64,000 nucleotides of DNA from Halocynthiibacter styelae (GTDB lineage: Bacteria > Pseudomonadota > Alphaproteobacteria > Rhodobacterales > Rhodobacteraceae), in the NCBI RefSeq assembly GCF_016123485.1, contig NZ_JADCKQ010000011.1, forward strand, positions 79,960-143,959. The letters are read 5' to 3'. The notes under the pieces were generated by a model that ran no database searches, was not told the origin of the DNA, and saw only the letters and a list, made by a program, of their open reading frames with translations. How positions within the stretch are numbered: position 1 is the stretch's first letter; every line of letters begins with the position of its first letter. Positions 44,461 to 53,444 of this stretch are shown here, piece after piece. The translations under genes were made by a program, and so were the position numbers.

Positions 44461-44732
44461 CAGCCGATTACCTTGTTCCACTGCGTCAGGGTTACTGTTT
44501 CAAACAAACCGGCTTTTGCATAGGGGTCATTGTCGGCCCAATCCTGCGCCTGCGCCATATCTTCGACGTCCAGGATCACAAGCGATCCGCACATATCACC
44601 GTTTTCATCCAGAAACGGGCCGGCCTGGGCGACGATACCGCTGGATTTGATGTGGTTCACATGGGCTTCGCGGTTTTCAAGACGGATGTTCAGGGCACCG
44701 GGTTTGTCACGGCCTACAAGAGCGATCAGCAT
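44460..44732 (-). CDS. YciI-like protein
   Basis: This encodes 90 residues with a ferredoxin-like dimeric alpha/beta barrel fold. It has the family's MLIALVGRDKPGAL start, HVNHIKSSG with the conserved His, GPFLDENGDMCGSLVILDVE and an ending NDPYAKAGLFETVTLTQWNKV. The His-Asp pair points to a possible hydrolytic or isomerase activity, as seen in some relatives. The actual substrate is unknown. The gene starts three bases after gpsA and overlaps the EVE gene by one base. Confidence 0.92.
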   Translation of the reverse strand: MLIALVGRDKPGALNIRLENREAHVNHIKSSGIVAQAGPFLDENGDMCGSLVILDVEDMAQAQDWADNDPYAKAGLFETVTLTQWNKVIG

Positions 44733-44735
44733 TGG

Positions 44736-45698
44736 TTATTCCTTTCTGAGGGGTCTGCTCAGCAGGCCTTCTACCGCCTGACTGAGAGTGATTTCATTGC
44801 GGGTGAGGGCGGCGATCATGCGGGTCAGGGGCATGTCGACATCTGATTTCTCGGCCAGGTTTGCGACGGCCTGGGCGGTGGCGACACCTTCGGTCGTGAT
44901 CTTTGGATCGGGGATCTTTCCTGTGCCAACATCAAAGCCGTATTTGTAATTGCGTGATTGATCAGAGGTGCAGGTCAGGGTCAGATCCCCAAAACCGGAC
45001 AGACCAGTCAGAGTTTCAGGTTTTGCGCCCAGATGCGCAGCCAGGCGTTGCATTTCAGAAAATCCGCGCGTTATAATCGCTGCGCGTGCGCTTTCACCCA
45101 GCCCAGCCCCCATGACCGCACCACAGGCAATCGCGACAACATTTTTCAATGCGCCGCCAAGTTCAGCGCCCGCCATATCGTCAGACAGATATAGGCGCAA
45201 GACAGAGGTGGAAAGCGACTGTTGCAGGCCGTCCGCATCTTTGTGATCACAAGCCAGCGTCATTGCCGTCGGCAGGCCACGCGCGATATCCCGGGCAAAG
45301 CCGGGACCGGTCAGGATGGCAGGTGTGGCATCTGGCGCGGCATTTCGGATGACATCAGAGGTGCCGGAAAGCGAGGTAAGTTCCACCCCTTTACAGCAAC
45401 CAATCAGCATTTTCCCCCGAAACAGGGTCTTATTTTCAGTTAAGAATGCGCTTAGCTTTTGCATGGGCAGGCACAGAAGGATGTGATCTGCCTCCGTGGC
45501 TTCTGCCAGATCAGAGGTTGCGCGCAGACTTTCAGACAGTTTGACCCCGGCCAGACGCGTTGTGTTTTCATGGTGTTGATTGATCGCATCCACGGTCACA
45601 GGGTTGCGCGCCCAGATCTTTACATCTTGCCCATCAGTGGCGTGGCTTTGTGCAAGGGCTGTGCCAAAGGCACCGGCGCCGATCACTGAAATGCTCAT
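44736..45698 (-). CDS. gpsA: glycerol-3-phosphate dehydrogenase [NAD(P)+]
   Basis: This encodes 320 residues. The Rossmann motif [16 protein letters not shown] and the [13 protein letters not shown] region precede the catalytic lysine segment [39 protein letters not shown] is the substrate-binding loop. It reduces dihydroxyacetone phosphate to sn-glycerol 3-phosphate for phospholipid synthesis. The start overlaps the tsaD stop by 4 bases (ATGA). Confidence 0.96.
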   Translation of the reverse strand: MSISVIGAGAFGTALAQSHATDGQDVKIWARNPVTVDAINQHHENTTRLAGVKLSESLRATSDLAEATEADHILLCLPMQKLSAFLTENKTLFRGKMLIGCCKGVELTSLSGTSDVIRNAAPDATPAILTGPGFARDIARGLPTAMTLACDHKDADGLQQSLSTSVLRLYLSDDMAGAELGGALKNVVAIACGAVMGAGLGESARAAIITRGFSEMQRLAAHLGAKPETLTGLSGFGDLTLTCTSDQSRNYKYGFDVGTGKIPDPKITTEGVATAQAVANLAEKSDVDMPLTRMIAALTRNEITLSQAVEGLLSRPLRKE

Positions 45699-46801
45699 GC
45701 TTTTGCGCCTTTCTTGCCGGATCCCAACATGCCCGCCTGTATTTTATCAAGCGGCCAGCGCGGACGGGCGGATAGAGTGAGATCATCCTTTGCACCCAGA
45801 CGATAGCGCAACAGACCTGCCCAGGCGATCATCGCTGCGTTATCAGTGCAATATTGCATGGCCGGGGCAGTGAAACGCAGGTCGCTTTCGGCACAAACAG
45901 TCTCTAACGCTATGCGAATAGCCTTATTTGCGGCAACACCACCCGCAACGGCAAGGGTCGGCACATCAGGGGTTTCTTCAAGATAAACCGCAACTGCACG
46001 TCTGGTTTTCTCCTTCAGAACTTCACACACCGACTTCTGAAAACCAGCCGCCAGATCATTCACATCCTGGCGTGCCAGGGTGTTTTCATTTGTGATCACA
46101 GTGTCACGCGCCCGCAGGACAGCGGTTTTCAGGCCAGAAAAAGACATATCACACCCCGGCCGATCCAGAAGTGGGCGAGGCAGGGGGAAGCGTTTCGCAT
46201 CCCCTTCCAGCGCAGCCTGTTCCACCGCAGGGCCGCCGGGTTGCGGCAGGCCGGTGAGGCGGGCGATTTTGTCGAAAGCTTCGCCTGGTGCATCATCAAT
46301 TGTGCCACCAAGGCGATGAAATTCTTCAACCCCGCGCACAATCAGAAACTGGCAATGTCCGCCGGACACCAGCAGCATCAGCATGGGGAAGTGCAGTTCT
46401 TCGGAAAGACCCGGCGACAAAGCATGCCCCGCGAGGTGGTTTACACCGATCAGGGGCTTACCACTGCCTGCGCTTATCCCTTTGGCACACATGACGCCGG
46501 ACAGAACTCCGCCAATCAGCCCCGGCCCGGCGGTGACAGCAATGCCATCAATATCAGCCAGCGTCACGCCCGCCTGATCCAGGGCACGTTCCACGCAATC
46601 ATCCATACGTTCCGCATGGGCACGGGCGGCGATTTCGGGGACAACACCACCAAAAGACGCATGCAGGGCGGTCTGGCCTTCAACGACATTTGACAGCACC
46701 TGCGGGATTTCACCGTCTGTGTGGCGCACCACTGCGGCCCCGGTGTCATCACAGCTGCTTTCAAGGCCAAGGAAGGTCAGAGTATCTGGCATGATCATCA
46801 T
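45695..46801 (-). CDS. tsaD: tRNA N6-adenosine threonylcarbamoyltransferase
   Basis: This encodes 368 residues. The ASKHA-fold motifs are [15 protein letters not shown] at the start, the metal-binding NHLAGHAL and [15 protein letters not shown], then [13 protein letters not shown] near the C-terminus. It transfers the threonylcarbamoyl group to A37 of ANN-reading tRNAs together with TsaB and TsaE, which are not in the window. MtaB acts on its product. Possible starts are ATG 46801, 46798 or 46792; only about 39 bases separate it from the divergent hemD start. Confidence 0.96.
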   Translation of the reverse strand: MMIMPDTLTFLGLESSCDDTGAAVVRHTDGEIPQVLSNVVEGQTALHASFGGVVPEIAARAHAERMDDCVERALDQAGVTLADIDGIAVTAGPGLIGGVLSGVMCAKGISAGSGKPLIGVNHLAGHALSPGLSEELHFPMLMLLVSGGHCQFLIVRGVEEFHRLGGTIDDAPGEAFDKIARLTGLPQPGGPAVEQAALEGDAKRFPLPRPLLDRPGCDMSFSGLKTAVLRARDTVITNENTLARQDVNDLAAGFQKSVCEVLKEKTRRAVAVYLEETPDVPTLAVAGGVAANKAIRIALETVCAESDLRFTAPAMQYCTDNAAMIAWAGLLRYRLGAKDDLTLSARPRWPLDKIQAGMLGSGKKGAKA

Positions 46802-46840
46802 TTGTTGCGTGTTCGTCCCTCAGCAGGTAACACCTGAAAC

Positions 46841-47566
46841 ATGCACAGACAATCCCGCCCTATCGTTCTTCTGACGCGCCCCAAAGCGCAGTCGGAACGT
46901 TTCGCGATGCAGATTGACCCGGAAAGCGCGCAGATTGTGATCGCACCAGTCATGGAAATCATCCCGGTACAAGGTGATTTCCCAGCGTGCGACAGCGAAT
47001 TGGTTGTGACCTCTGAGAATGCGTTGCGTACCATGCCAGCGACGTACCAACGGCCCGGCCGGCGGGTCTGGTGTGTGGGCAATCGCACCGCCCGGGTTGC
47101 AACAGATATGGGATTGGATGCCATTTCTGCAGATGGCGATGCAAACGATCTTTATAACCTACTGAAGCGGCGGGAGAACCCACAGCCCCTGCTGCACCTG
47201 ACGGGCGAACATCAAGCCAGTCCGCGCTTGCAAAACCTGCCCGGTGTCACGCAAATCATAAGCTATCACCAGGCCGCGTTGCCACCTGACCCGGTTGTCT
47301 CTGAATGCCTGCGTGGGGAAGTACCGCTTATTGTTCCCCTGTTCTCACCCCGCAGCGCCCGCCTATTCTGGAAGGCGTATCCGGCACATCAGGCGGAGGT
47401 GCTTGTGGTGGCGATCAGCGCGGCGGTGGCAGAGGCCTGCACAGAATGTTCCGCGACAAAGATAGTCATTGCAGCGCGGCCCGATGGTGACAATATGAAG
47501 AAGATGGTTGCTGATTTAGTGCACGTAATTGGTAAAAGAGTAACGCAAACGGGGGATAGCAGGTGA
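46841..47566 (+). CDS. hemD: uroporphyrinogen-III synthase
   Basis: This encodes 241 residues. Sequence conservation in HemD is low. The identification rests on IVLLTRPKAQSERFA at the start, the LVVTSENALRTMP strand, WCVGNRTARVATDMG, LLHLTGEH and PLFSPRSARLFWKAY (the S-P-R-S-A signature), plus gene order with mic60 and hemY. It closes and inverts ring D of hydroxymethylbilane in haem synthesis. An imperfect palindrome, CAGGTAACACCTG, lies just upstream. Its stop overlaps the next GTG start (GTGA). Confidence 0.9.
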   Translation: MHRQSRPIVLLTRPKAQSERFAMQIDPESAQIVIAPVMEIIPVQGDFPACDSELVVTSENALRTMPATYQRPGRRVWCVGNRTARVATDMGLDAISADGDANDLYNLLKRRENPQPLLHLTGEHQASPRLQNLPGVTQIISYHQAALPPDPVVSECLRGEVPLIVPLFSPRSARLFWKAYPAHQAEVLVVAISAAVAEACTECSATKIVIAARPDGDNMKKMVADLVHVIGKRVTQTGDSR

Positions 47567-48789
47567 CGAAAGATCCGGAAATGTCTGAACAGGAAGAAAA
47601 GAAAACATCTGAGGAGGATGTGAAAGCCTCTGATGCGCCGGAAGCTGCGGAAGAAGATGTTCTGACAGATGATGAAATTTCTGAAGATGAGCCTGCGGAG
47701 GATTCCGTTGAAGATACGGATGAGGCCCATGAAGATTCTGACGCTGACGAGCTAAACCAGGAACCTGAGGCTGAGGCTGAGGAAGAATCCGCCCCTGAAC
47801 CAGTCCCGACGCCCACACCTGCTGAGAAAAAATCCAGCTTTCCTCTGATCTTGGGCGGTGTTGTGGCCGCTGCGGTTGGCTTTGGAACGTCTTTGGTGGT
47901 GCCGGATGGCTGGCCCATTGGTGCGGACAACAGCGAAACGCAGGCGCAGATCAGCGCGCAACAGTCTGAAATCGCATCGCTGACAGAACGCCTGGATAGT
48001 CTGAACAACCCCGATCCTGACGCGGCCATCGCGCCGGTCGAAGCCTGGGTCACCGAAGTGACCGATCAGTTGCGCAGTGATCTGGACGGTATCACCGCGA
48101 CGCTTGCCAGCCTGGATGAACGCATTGAGACCCTGGAAAAACGCCCGGTGTCCGGCGATGCTGCATCTGAAGACGCTGTAGCTGCCTATGAACGCGATGT
48201 TGTGGCGCTGCGCGAACAGCTGGAAAGCCAGCGTGCGGAAATTGATGCGATGCTGGCCAATGCTCAGGCGCAATCAGCCGCCGCGCAGCTAAGTGTTGAA
48301 GAAGCAAAACACATTGCCGCCCTCAGCGCGATTGAAGCAGCATTGAACAACGGGTCTGACTATAGTTCAGCCCTGGCTGATCTGATGGGGACTGCCCCCG
48401 CTGGTCTGTTTGAAAATGCCGCGGGTGTTCCGACACAGGAAACCCTGGAAGACGGGTTTATTGCCCCGGCGCGGGATGCGATTGCCGCCAGCCTTGCCGC
48501 CAATGTTGAAGATGGCTCTGTTTCCCGCGTCGGTGGTTTCCTGCGTGATCGTCTGGGCCTGCGTTCCCTCACACCGCAGGACGGCGAAGATGCCAATGCG
48601 ATCCTGTCCCGGGCCGAATTTGCCCTGCAGGAAGGCCGCATTGCAGATGCGATCGCGGAAATCGCCGCATTGCCACAGGACGGGCAGGATCTGATGGCTG
48701 CCTGGGTCTCTGAGGCCACACAACGTATGACGGCGCTTGCCGCTTTGAGCGAACTGAAAGCCAGCGCCCACGGCGCAGCGACAGAATAA
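47563..48789 (+). CDS. bacterial mitofilin (Mic60/IMMT family)
   Basis: This encodes 408 residues from GTG 47563, with GGGGGATAGCAG upstream. A highly acidic N-terminal tail of about 90 residues precedes a single membrane anchor (SSFPLILGGVVAAAVGFGTS, about 93-113). A coiled coil follows (QISAQQSEIASLTERLDSL, then about 180-250). The C-terminal mitofilin signature region includes LSRAEFALQEGRIADAIAEI and MAAWVSEATQRMTALAAL. In alphaproteobacteria this protein lies in the haem operon and shapes the inner membrane. It is the bacterial counterpart of the mitochondrial cristae-junction protein. It overlaps hemD by 4 bases and precedes hemY by six. Confidence 0.92.
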   Translation: MTKDPEMSEQEEKKTSEEDVKASDAPEAAEEDVLTDDEISEDEPAEDSVEDTDEAHEDSDADELNQEPEAEAEEESAPEPVPTPTPAEKKSSFPLILGGVVAAAVGFGTSLVVPDGWPIGADNSETQAQISAQQSEIASLTERLDSLNNPDPDAAIAPVEAWVTEVTDQLRSDLDGITATLASLDERIETLEKRPVSGDAASEDAVAAYERDVVALREQLESQRAEIDAMLANAQAQSAAAQLSVEEAKHIAALSAIEAALNNGSDYSSALADLMGTAPAGLFENAAGVPTQETLEDGFIAPARDAIAASLAANVEDGSVSRVGGFLRDRLGLRSLTPQDGEDANAILSRAEFALQEGRIADAIAEIAALPQDGQDLMAAWVSEATQRMTALAALSELKASAHGAATE

Positions 48790-48795
48790 GGATAT

Positions 48796-50301
48796 ATGAT
48801 GCTCTGGTCTCTGGTTAAAATCACCCTGTTTGTTGCTGTAGTCACCTTGATTGCGGTTGGTGCCATGTATTGGATGGATGCCGGCACCGGCTTTGAGCTG
48901 AAGTTTGCGGGGTATGAGATGACCCCCGGCCCGCTGGAATCAATCCTGGTGATTGTGGCGCTGTTCCTTCTGGTCTGGCTTATGATCCGTGTAGCGGGCT
49001 TCCTCGTAGCATTTTTTCGTTTCTGCACAGGTGATGATACGGCGATTAAGCGTTGGTGGAATCGCAACCGCGAACGCAAAGGTTATCAGGCACTGGCCGA
49101 CGGGATGCTGGCGCTTGCTTCCGGTGAGGCATCAAAGGCGATGTCTTCCGCTGCCAAAGCTGAAAAATATCTGCACAAACCCGAACTGACCAATCTTCTG
49201 TCTGCGCAGGCCGCCGAAATGATGGGCGACAGCGCCAAGGCCGAAGTGGTTTATAAACGCCTGCTGAGTGACGATAAAACCCGTTTTGTCGGTGTGCGCG
49301 GGCTGCTGAAACAACGCCTTGAGGCCGGTGAAACAGAAACTGCCCTGAAGCTTGCGGAAAAGGCCTTTACCCTGAAGCCAAAGCATGAAGAAACCCAGGA
49401 TATTCTTCTGGGGCTTCAGGCCGAAGGTGAAGACTGGGCAGGTGCGCGGTCAACACTGGCAGCAAAGCTGCGGGCCGGGAATATCCCAAAAACCCTGCAC
49501 CGCCGCCGTGATGCCGTTCTGGCACTTGCGAATGCGGCAGATCCTGACATGGATGACACTGCAAAACATGCCGCTGCGCTTGAGGCCCACCGCCTGTCCC
49601 CGGATCTGATCCCGGCAACTGTCATGGCGGCCCATGCGCATCTGGCGAATGGATATAAGCGAAAGGCGAAAAAGGCAATCCTGAACACCTGGACCACCAC
49701 ACCGCACCCGGATCTGGCCGCTGCATTCGCTGCGATTGAACCGGAAGAAACCGCAGAAGCCCGGGTGAAACGTTTTGCCCCACTTGTGAAGGCGCAACCT
49801 GATCACGATGAAACCCGGATGTTGCAGGCGGAACTTCTGATTGCGGCAGAAGATTTCCCGACGGCACGCAAGGCCATTGGCGATCTGGTGGAAACTTCCC
49901 CATCTGCCCGGGCGCTGACGATTATGGCGGCAATTGAACGCGGTGAAGGTGCGGATAATGCGGTTGTGCAGGGCTGGCTTGCCCGCGCAGTCACCGCCCG
50001 TCGCGGCCCGGCCTGGGTTTGCGAGAAATGCAACACAGCGCATCATGACTGGGCGCCGCTTTGTAAACGCTGTCAGGGCTTTGATACATTGTCCTGGAAG
50101 GAAACCACATCGGAAGAAGATCCGGTTCTGTCAGCGGCAACCAGTATGCTGCCACTGATCGAAACGCCTGCACCTGCCGGGGATGCAATTGCGTCAGAGG
50201 ATATTCCCCTGATCGAAAGCGAACCCGAAGATGCGGAAATCCTGCCCGAGGCAGATGATCCGCCAGAAGACAGCGCGGAAAGTGAAAAACCAGCGGTATA
50301 A
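48796..50301 (+). CDS. hemY: HemY-like tetratricopeptide membrane protein with zinc ribbon
   Basis: This encodes 501 residues. Two N-terminal membrane helices (about 5-25 and 47-70) are typical of the HemY N-terminal domain (WSLVKITLFVAVVTLIAVGA, GPLESILVIVALFLLVWLMI). TPR-like helices follow (about 90-390). The end carries four cysteines at about 409, 412, 423 and 426 (WVCEKCNTAHH, APLCKRCQGFDTLSW), a LapB-like zinc ribbon, then an acidic tail. It is associated with haem biosynthesis by operon context, although its activity is not established. The first ATG is at 48796 and a second at 48799. A terminator follows. Confidence 0.9.
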   Translation: MMLWSLVKITLFVAVVTLIAVGAMYWMDAGTGFELKFAGYEMTPGPLESILVIVALFLLVWLMIRVAGFLVAFFRFCTGDDTAIKRWWNRNRERKGYQALADGMLALASGEASKAMSSAAKAEKYLHKPELTNLLSAQAAEMMGDSAKAEVVYKRLLSDDKTRFVGVRGLLKQRLEAGETETALKLAEKAFTLKPKHEETQDILLGLQAEGEDWAGARSTLAAKLRAGNIPKTLHRRRDAVLALANAADPDMDDTAKHAAALEAHRLSPDLIPATVMAAHAHLANGYKRKAKKAILNTWTTTPHPDLAAAFAAIEPEETAEARVKRFAPLVKAQPDHDETRMLQAELLIAAEDFPTARKAIGDLVETSPSARALTIMAAIERGEGADNAVVQGWLARAVTARRGPAWVCEKCNTAHHDWAPLCKRCQGFDTLSWKETTSEEDPVLSAATSMLPLIETPAPAGDAIASEDIPLIESEPEDAEILPEADDPPEDSAESEKPAV

Positions 50302-50305
50302 ATAC

Positions 50306-50336
50306 AAAACGGGCGGTCTTTGACGGCCCGTTTTCG
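50306..50336 (+). terminator. intrinsic terminator of the hemD-mic60-hemY operon
   Basis: AAAACGGGC-GGTCTTTGAC-G-GCCCGTTTT with a trailing T-rich stretch lies just after the hemY stop. Confidence 0.85.
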
Positions 50337-50359
50337 TATCAGCATAAAGAAAGTTCGTT

Positions 50360-51076
50360 ATGAAAATTGGTGTGATCGGATGCGGTACAATTGCCAGCGC
50401 GGTTGTCGAAGGACTTGCCTGGCAGGGGCACGTGATACGGGTCAGCCCCCGCAGCCGGAAACGTGCAGAAGCCCTGGCGCAGCAGTTTGATGAGGTGATG
50501 ATCGCTGATAATCAGGATGTGTTGAATGAAAGCGATGTAATTTTTCTGGGGCTTATGGCGGAACATGCGGCAGATGTATTGTCGGAGTTGCATTTCAGAC
50601 CAGATCACAAGGTCATTTCCCTGATGGCCGGGGCCGATCTTCAGCAGGTGCGAAACCTGGTGTCACCCGCCGGGACCTGCGCCATCATGATCCCCTTCCC
50701 CAATATCGCGCGTGGGAACTCACCAGTCCTTACGCAGGGTGATGATGCGCTGATCTCACAACTCTTCGCCCCACGAAATCAGATTTTCCCAGTTGCAAAT
50801 GCACAGGAAATGCAGAGCTGCCTGGCAGCGCAGGCCGTTTTGTCACCTGCCCTGAAACTTGTGAATACGGCTGAAACCTGGCTTGATGCAGCCGGCCCGG
50901 GCGGTGTGCAGGGGTTTCTGCGGCACCTTGTGGCGTCGAACCTTGAGGACGACACAGGCGTCACCTTACAGGCGCTTGACACGCCTGGCGGGTATAATCA
51001 GAGATTGCGGGATCATATGGAAAAGGCCGGGATGTCTAAGGCCCTGACGCGCGGCCTTGACGATCTCACCCGGTAA
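50360..51076 (+). CDS. pyrroline-5-carboxylate reductase-like NADP-binding protein
   Basis: This encodes 238 residues. The N-terminal Rossmann motif is GVIGCGTIASAVVEGLAWQG. The segments SDVIFLGLMAEHAADVLSEL and KVISLMAGADLQQV parallel ProC. The C-terminal dimerisation part is ProC-like (GPGGVQGFLRHLVASNLED, TPGGYNQRLRDHMEKAG). It is shorter than typical ProC (about 270), and the substrate-loop conservation is moderate. It may be a paralogue acting on another imino acid rather than the main proline enzyme. It stands alone between two terminators. Confidence 0.83.
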   Translation: MKIGVIGCGTIASAVVEGLAWQGHVIRVSPRSRKRAEALAQQFDEVMIADNQDVLNESDVIFLGLMAEHAADVLSELHFRPDHKVISLMAGADLQQVRNLVSPAGTCAIMIPFPNIARGNSPVLTQGDDALISQLFAPRNQIFPVANAQEMQSCLAAQAVLSPALKLVNTAETWLDAAGPGGVQGFLRHLVASNLEDDTGVTLQALDTPGGYNQRLRDHMEKAGMSKALTRGLDDLTR

Positions 51077-51079
51077 AGA

Positions 51080-51107
51080 AAAGGGCCGGTACCATGCCCG
51101 GCCCTTT
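51080..51107. terminator. bidirectional terminator
   Basis: AAAGGGCCGG (51080-51089) pairs perfectly with CCGGCCCTTT (51098-51107). It lies between the stop of the ProC-like gene and the stop of the LysM-SBP gene at 51113, ending both. Confidence 0.88.
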
Positions 51108-51112
51108 CTGAA

Positions 51113-52210
51113 TTATTGCTCGTCTGCCATCAGGGCTTCGTTGTGGGCACGCAGGGCCTGTGACACAACCGCATACCATTCGCCACTTTCACGCATCTCG
51201 TTCAGACCGCGGTTCAGCATCGCAATAATTTCCGGTGCTTTCGGGTTGGAACGGTCTGCATAGAAGGTCAGCATTGTCTGATAGTTGACGAAAGGATTTT
51301 CAACGATTTCACCGGTGATGTTCAGCTGCGAACGCAGATCGTCAAACAGACCTGGTGTTGCGCTGGCGATATCAGCAGTGCCCAGCAGAACCGCTTCCAT
51401 GCAATCCAGCGGCGTCCCCAGGATCACCAGCTCCAGCGCTGGTGGCATCACGTTGTTTTCCTCCAGGAAGACACTTGGGAAACCCTCCGCAACACAGAAG
51501 CGGGATCCACGGAATTGTTCGTATGATGTCGCCTGTGCATAGCTGCTGTCGGCCAGCGAGTAAAATGCCGTGATGGTTTCATAAGCTGGCACCGTGCTGA
51601 GATAGCTACAACGTGTGGCCGCATCGCCGCCCGGTACATAATCCTTAGAACAATCCGGTGTGGTCCACGCCAGAGAAACATCAAACGCACCAAGTGGCAG
51701 CAGAACGCTCAGGTGAGAATCCCAGTCATCCACATAGCTGATGGTGAAATCACGGTTGTTTTCGCCACGGTTCAAAGCAGTTGTTGCCAGCCGCGGAAAC
51801 ATTCCGCCGCCTTCCAGTTCATCAGATGCGAAAGGTGGCCAGTTGCTGACGGTCACAATCCGGATCGGTGGCTGATAAGCGGTATTGGTCGGGCGGGCAG
51901 CTGCGAATTGTTCCTGCTGCTGAATAACCGCATCCGCAGACAGGCCGTTTGGAAGGCTTCCATCAAGGCAAGGTAATTGCAGAACAAGGCCGCGATTCAG
52001 CAAATTTGGATTGTTAATCACGCTACGGTTGGCGTTAAAAATGTTTTGATAGTCAGACACGCCGTAAGCGGCCAAAGCAATGGTTGCAAGCGTATCACCG
52101 TCGGCCACGGTGTAGTTTGTACAGGCTTCCTGGGCGGATGCAGCACCGGCAAACAAAGCCGTGCCGGCGAACGCCGCTTTAAGAAAAGTACGAAGCTGTG
52201 ATTTTGTCAT
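51113..52210 (-). CDS. secreted LysM + solute-binding (SBP_bac_3-like) protein
   Basis: This encodes 365 residues. The signal peptide (about 1-26, AFAGTALFAGAASA) is followed by a LysM domain at about 31-80 (YTVADGDTLATIALAAYGVS, NIFNANRSVINNPNLLNRG). After a short linker comes a type 2 periplasmic-binding domain (IRIVTVSNWPPFASDELEGG, PLGAFDVSLAWTTPDC, ALELVILGTPLDCMEAVLLG). LysM normally binds peptidoglycan glycan chains. No membrane anchor is seen. It is strongly similar along its length to the next gene (tandem duplication). It is the last gene of the kinase/dynamin cluster and ends at a terminator. The ligand is unknown. Confidence 0.88.
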   Translation of the reverse strand: MTKSQLRTFLKAAFAGTALFAGAASAQEACTNYTVADGDTLATIALAAYGVSDYQNIFNANRSVINNPNLLNRGLVLQLPCLDGSLPNGLSADAVIQQQEQFAAARPTNTAYQPPIRIVTVSNWPPFASDELEGGGMFPRLATTALNRGENNRDFTISYVDDWDSHLSVLLPLGAFDVSLAWTTPDCSKDYVPGGDAATRCSYLSTVPAYETITAFYSLADSSYAQATSYEQFRGSRFCVAEGFPSVFLEENNVMPPALELVILGTPLDCMEAVLLGTADIASATPGLFDDLRSQLNITGEIVENPFVNYQTMLTFYADRSNPKAPEIIAMLNRGLNEMRESGEWYAVVSQALRAHNEALMADEQ

Positions 52211-52300
52211 TGGATTTGCCTCCGGCAGCGGGCGTATAACGTGTTAGATTGAAGTGCTGAAAAATCGGGCCCCGGGGCCTGAAGCCCCGGGGATATTGTC

Positions 52301-53407
52301 TTAGTTTGCTTCAGCGGCGCGCAGCATTTCGTTGTGGTCACGCAGGGACTGCGACACAATCGCATACCATTCACCTGACTGACGCATATCGTTCAGGCCA
52401 CGGTTCAGAAGCGCAACATATTCACGGCCAAACGGGTTGGTTTTGCTAATCAGAAAACCGTAAGACGTCACATAGTTCACGTTCGGGTTTTCCTGAACGT
52501 CAGCCGTGATACCCAGTTCTGCACGGGCGCTTTCGAAAAGGTCAGGTGTCATACCCGCAATATCCGCGCTGCCCAGCATAACCGCTTCGATACAATCAGC
52601 AGGCTTTTCAGCTACCATCAATTCCAGCGCCGGTGGCAACATGTTGTTCACTTCCAGGTCAATCGTGGAATAACCTTTCGGGCGACAGAATGTGGAACCC
52701 CGGAAATCCTCGTAGGATTGCGCGCCAAAGAAATCGTTGTCAGGACGCATGAAATACGCCGTGATGGTTTCATAAACCGGCAGGGTACGCAGGAATTCGT
52801 TACAACGCCTGCCAGATGAAGAGTCCGGATCATGGCGCACGGTACAATCCGGCAAAGTCCAGGCCAAGGACACGTCAAACGCGCCAAGCGGCAAAAGAAC
52901 TTCGAGGTGAGATGACCAATCGTCAACGAAACTGATAGAGAATTCACGAGAGTTCCCGCCACGCTGTAGCGCTGTGGATGCCAGGCGCGCCATCATACCA
53001 CCACCAGGCAGACTTTCATCCGCAAACGGGGCCCAGTCGTTACCGGTCACCAGTTTGATCGGTGGCTTATACACATTGTTCGTCGGACGAGCCGCCGCGA
53101 ATTGTTCCTGCTGCTGAATGACAGCTTCTGCAGACAGGCCGTTTGGCAGACTTCCATCAGCACATGGCAGCTGCAGAACCAGACCGCCTTCCAGCAGGTT
53201 CGGGTTGGAAACAACGCTGCGGTTGGCGTTAAAGATATTCTGATAGTCGGACACCCCATATGCAGCCAGCGCGATGCTTGCCAGGGTATCACCAGTGGAA
53301 ACAGTATAATTCGTACAAGCTTCCTGCGCGCTCGCCGCACCAGCAGAAAGCCCGGTTGCAACAAGCATGGTCTTAAAGACGTGACCTAACTGTAACTTTC
53401 TCATCAT
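52301..53407 (-). CDS. secreted LysM + solute-binding protein, second paralogue
   Basis: This encodes 368 residues; ATG 53407 or, better spaced, ATG 53404 follows GGAGGAAG. The signal peptide ends near GAASAQEA. LysM (YTVSTGDTLASIALAAYGVS) and the binding-protein fold (IKLVTGNDWAPFADESLPGG, PLGAFDVSLAWTLPDC, ALELMVAEKPADCIEAVMLG) match the 51113 product in order and detail. The two differ most around the presumed ligand cleft, so they may bind different ligands. A 90-base gap separates it from its paralogue. Confidence 0.88.
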   Translation of the reverse strand: MMRKLQLGHVFKTMLVATGLSAGAASAQEACTNYTVSTGDTLASIALAAYGVSDYQNIFNANRSVVSNPNLLEGGLVLQLPCADGSLPNGLSAEAVIQQQEQFAAARPTNNVYKPPIKLVTGNDWAPFADESLPGGGMMARLASTALQRGGNSREFSISFVDDWSSHLEVLLPLGAFDVSLAWTLPDCTVRHDPDSSSGRRCNEFLRTLPVYETITAYFMRPDNDFFGAQSYEDFRGSTFCRPKGYSTIDLEVNNMLPPALELMVAEKPADCIEAVMLGSADIAGMTPDLFESARAELGITADVQENPNVNYVTSYGFLISKTNPFGREYVALLNRGLNDMRQSGEWYAIVSQSLRDHNEMLRAAEAN

Positions 53408-53444
53408 TCTTCCTCCAGGTATTATTCTTTTGCAGTGATCAATC

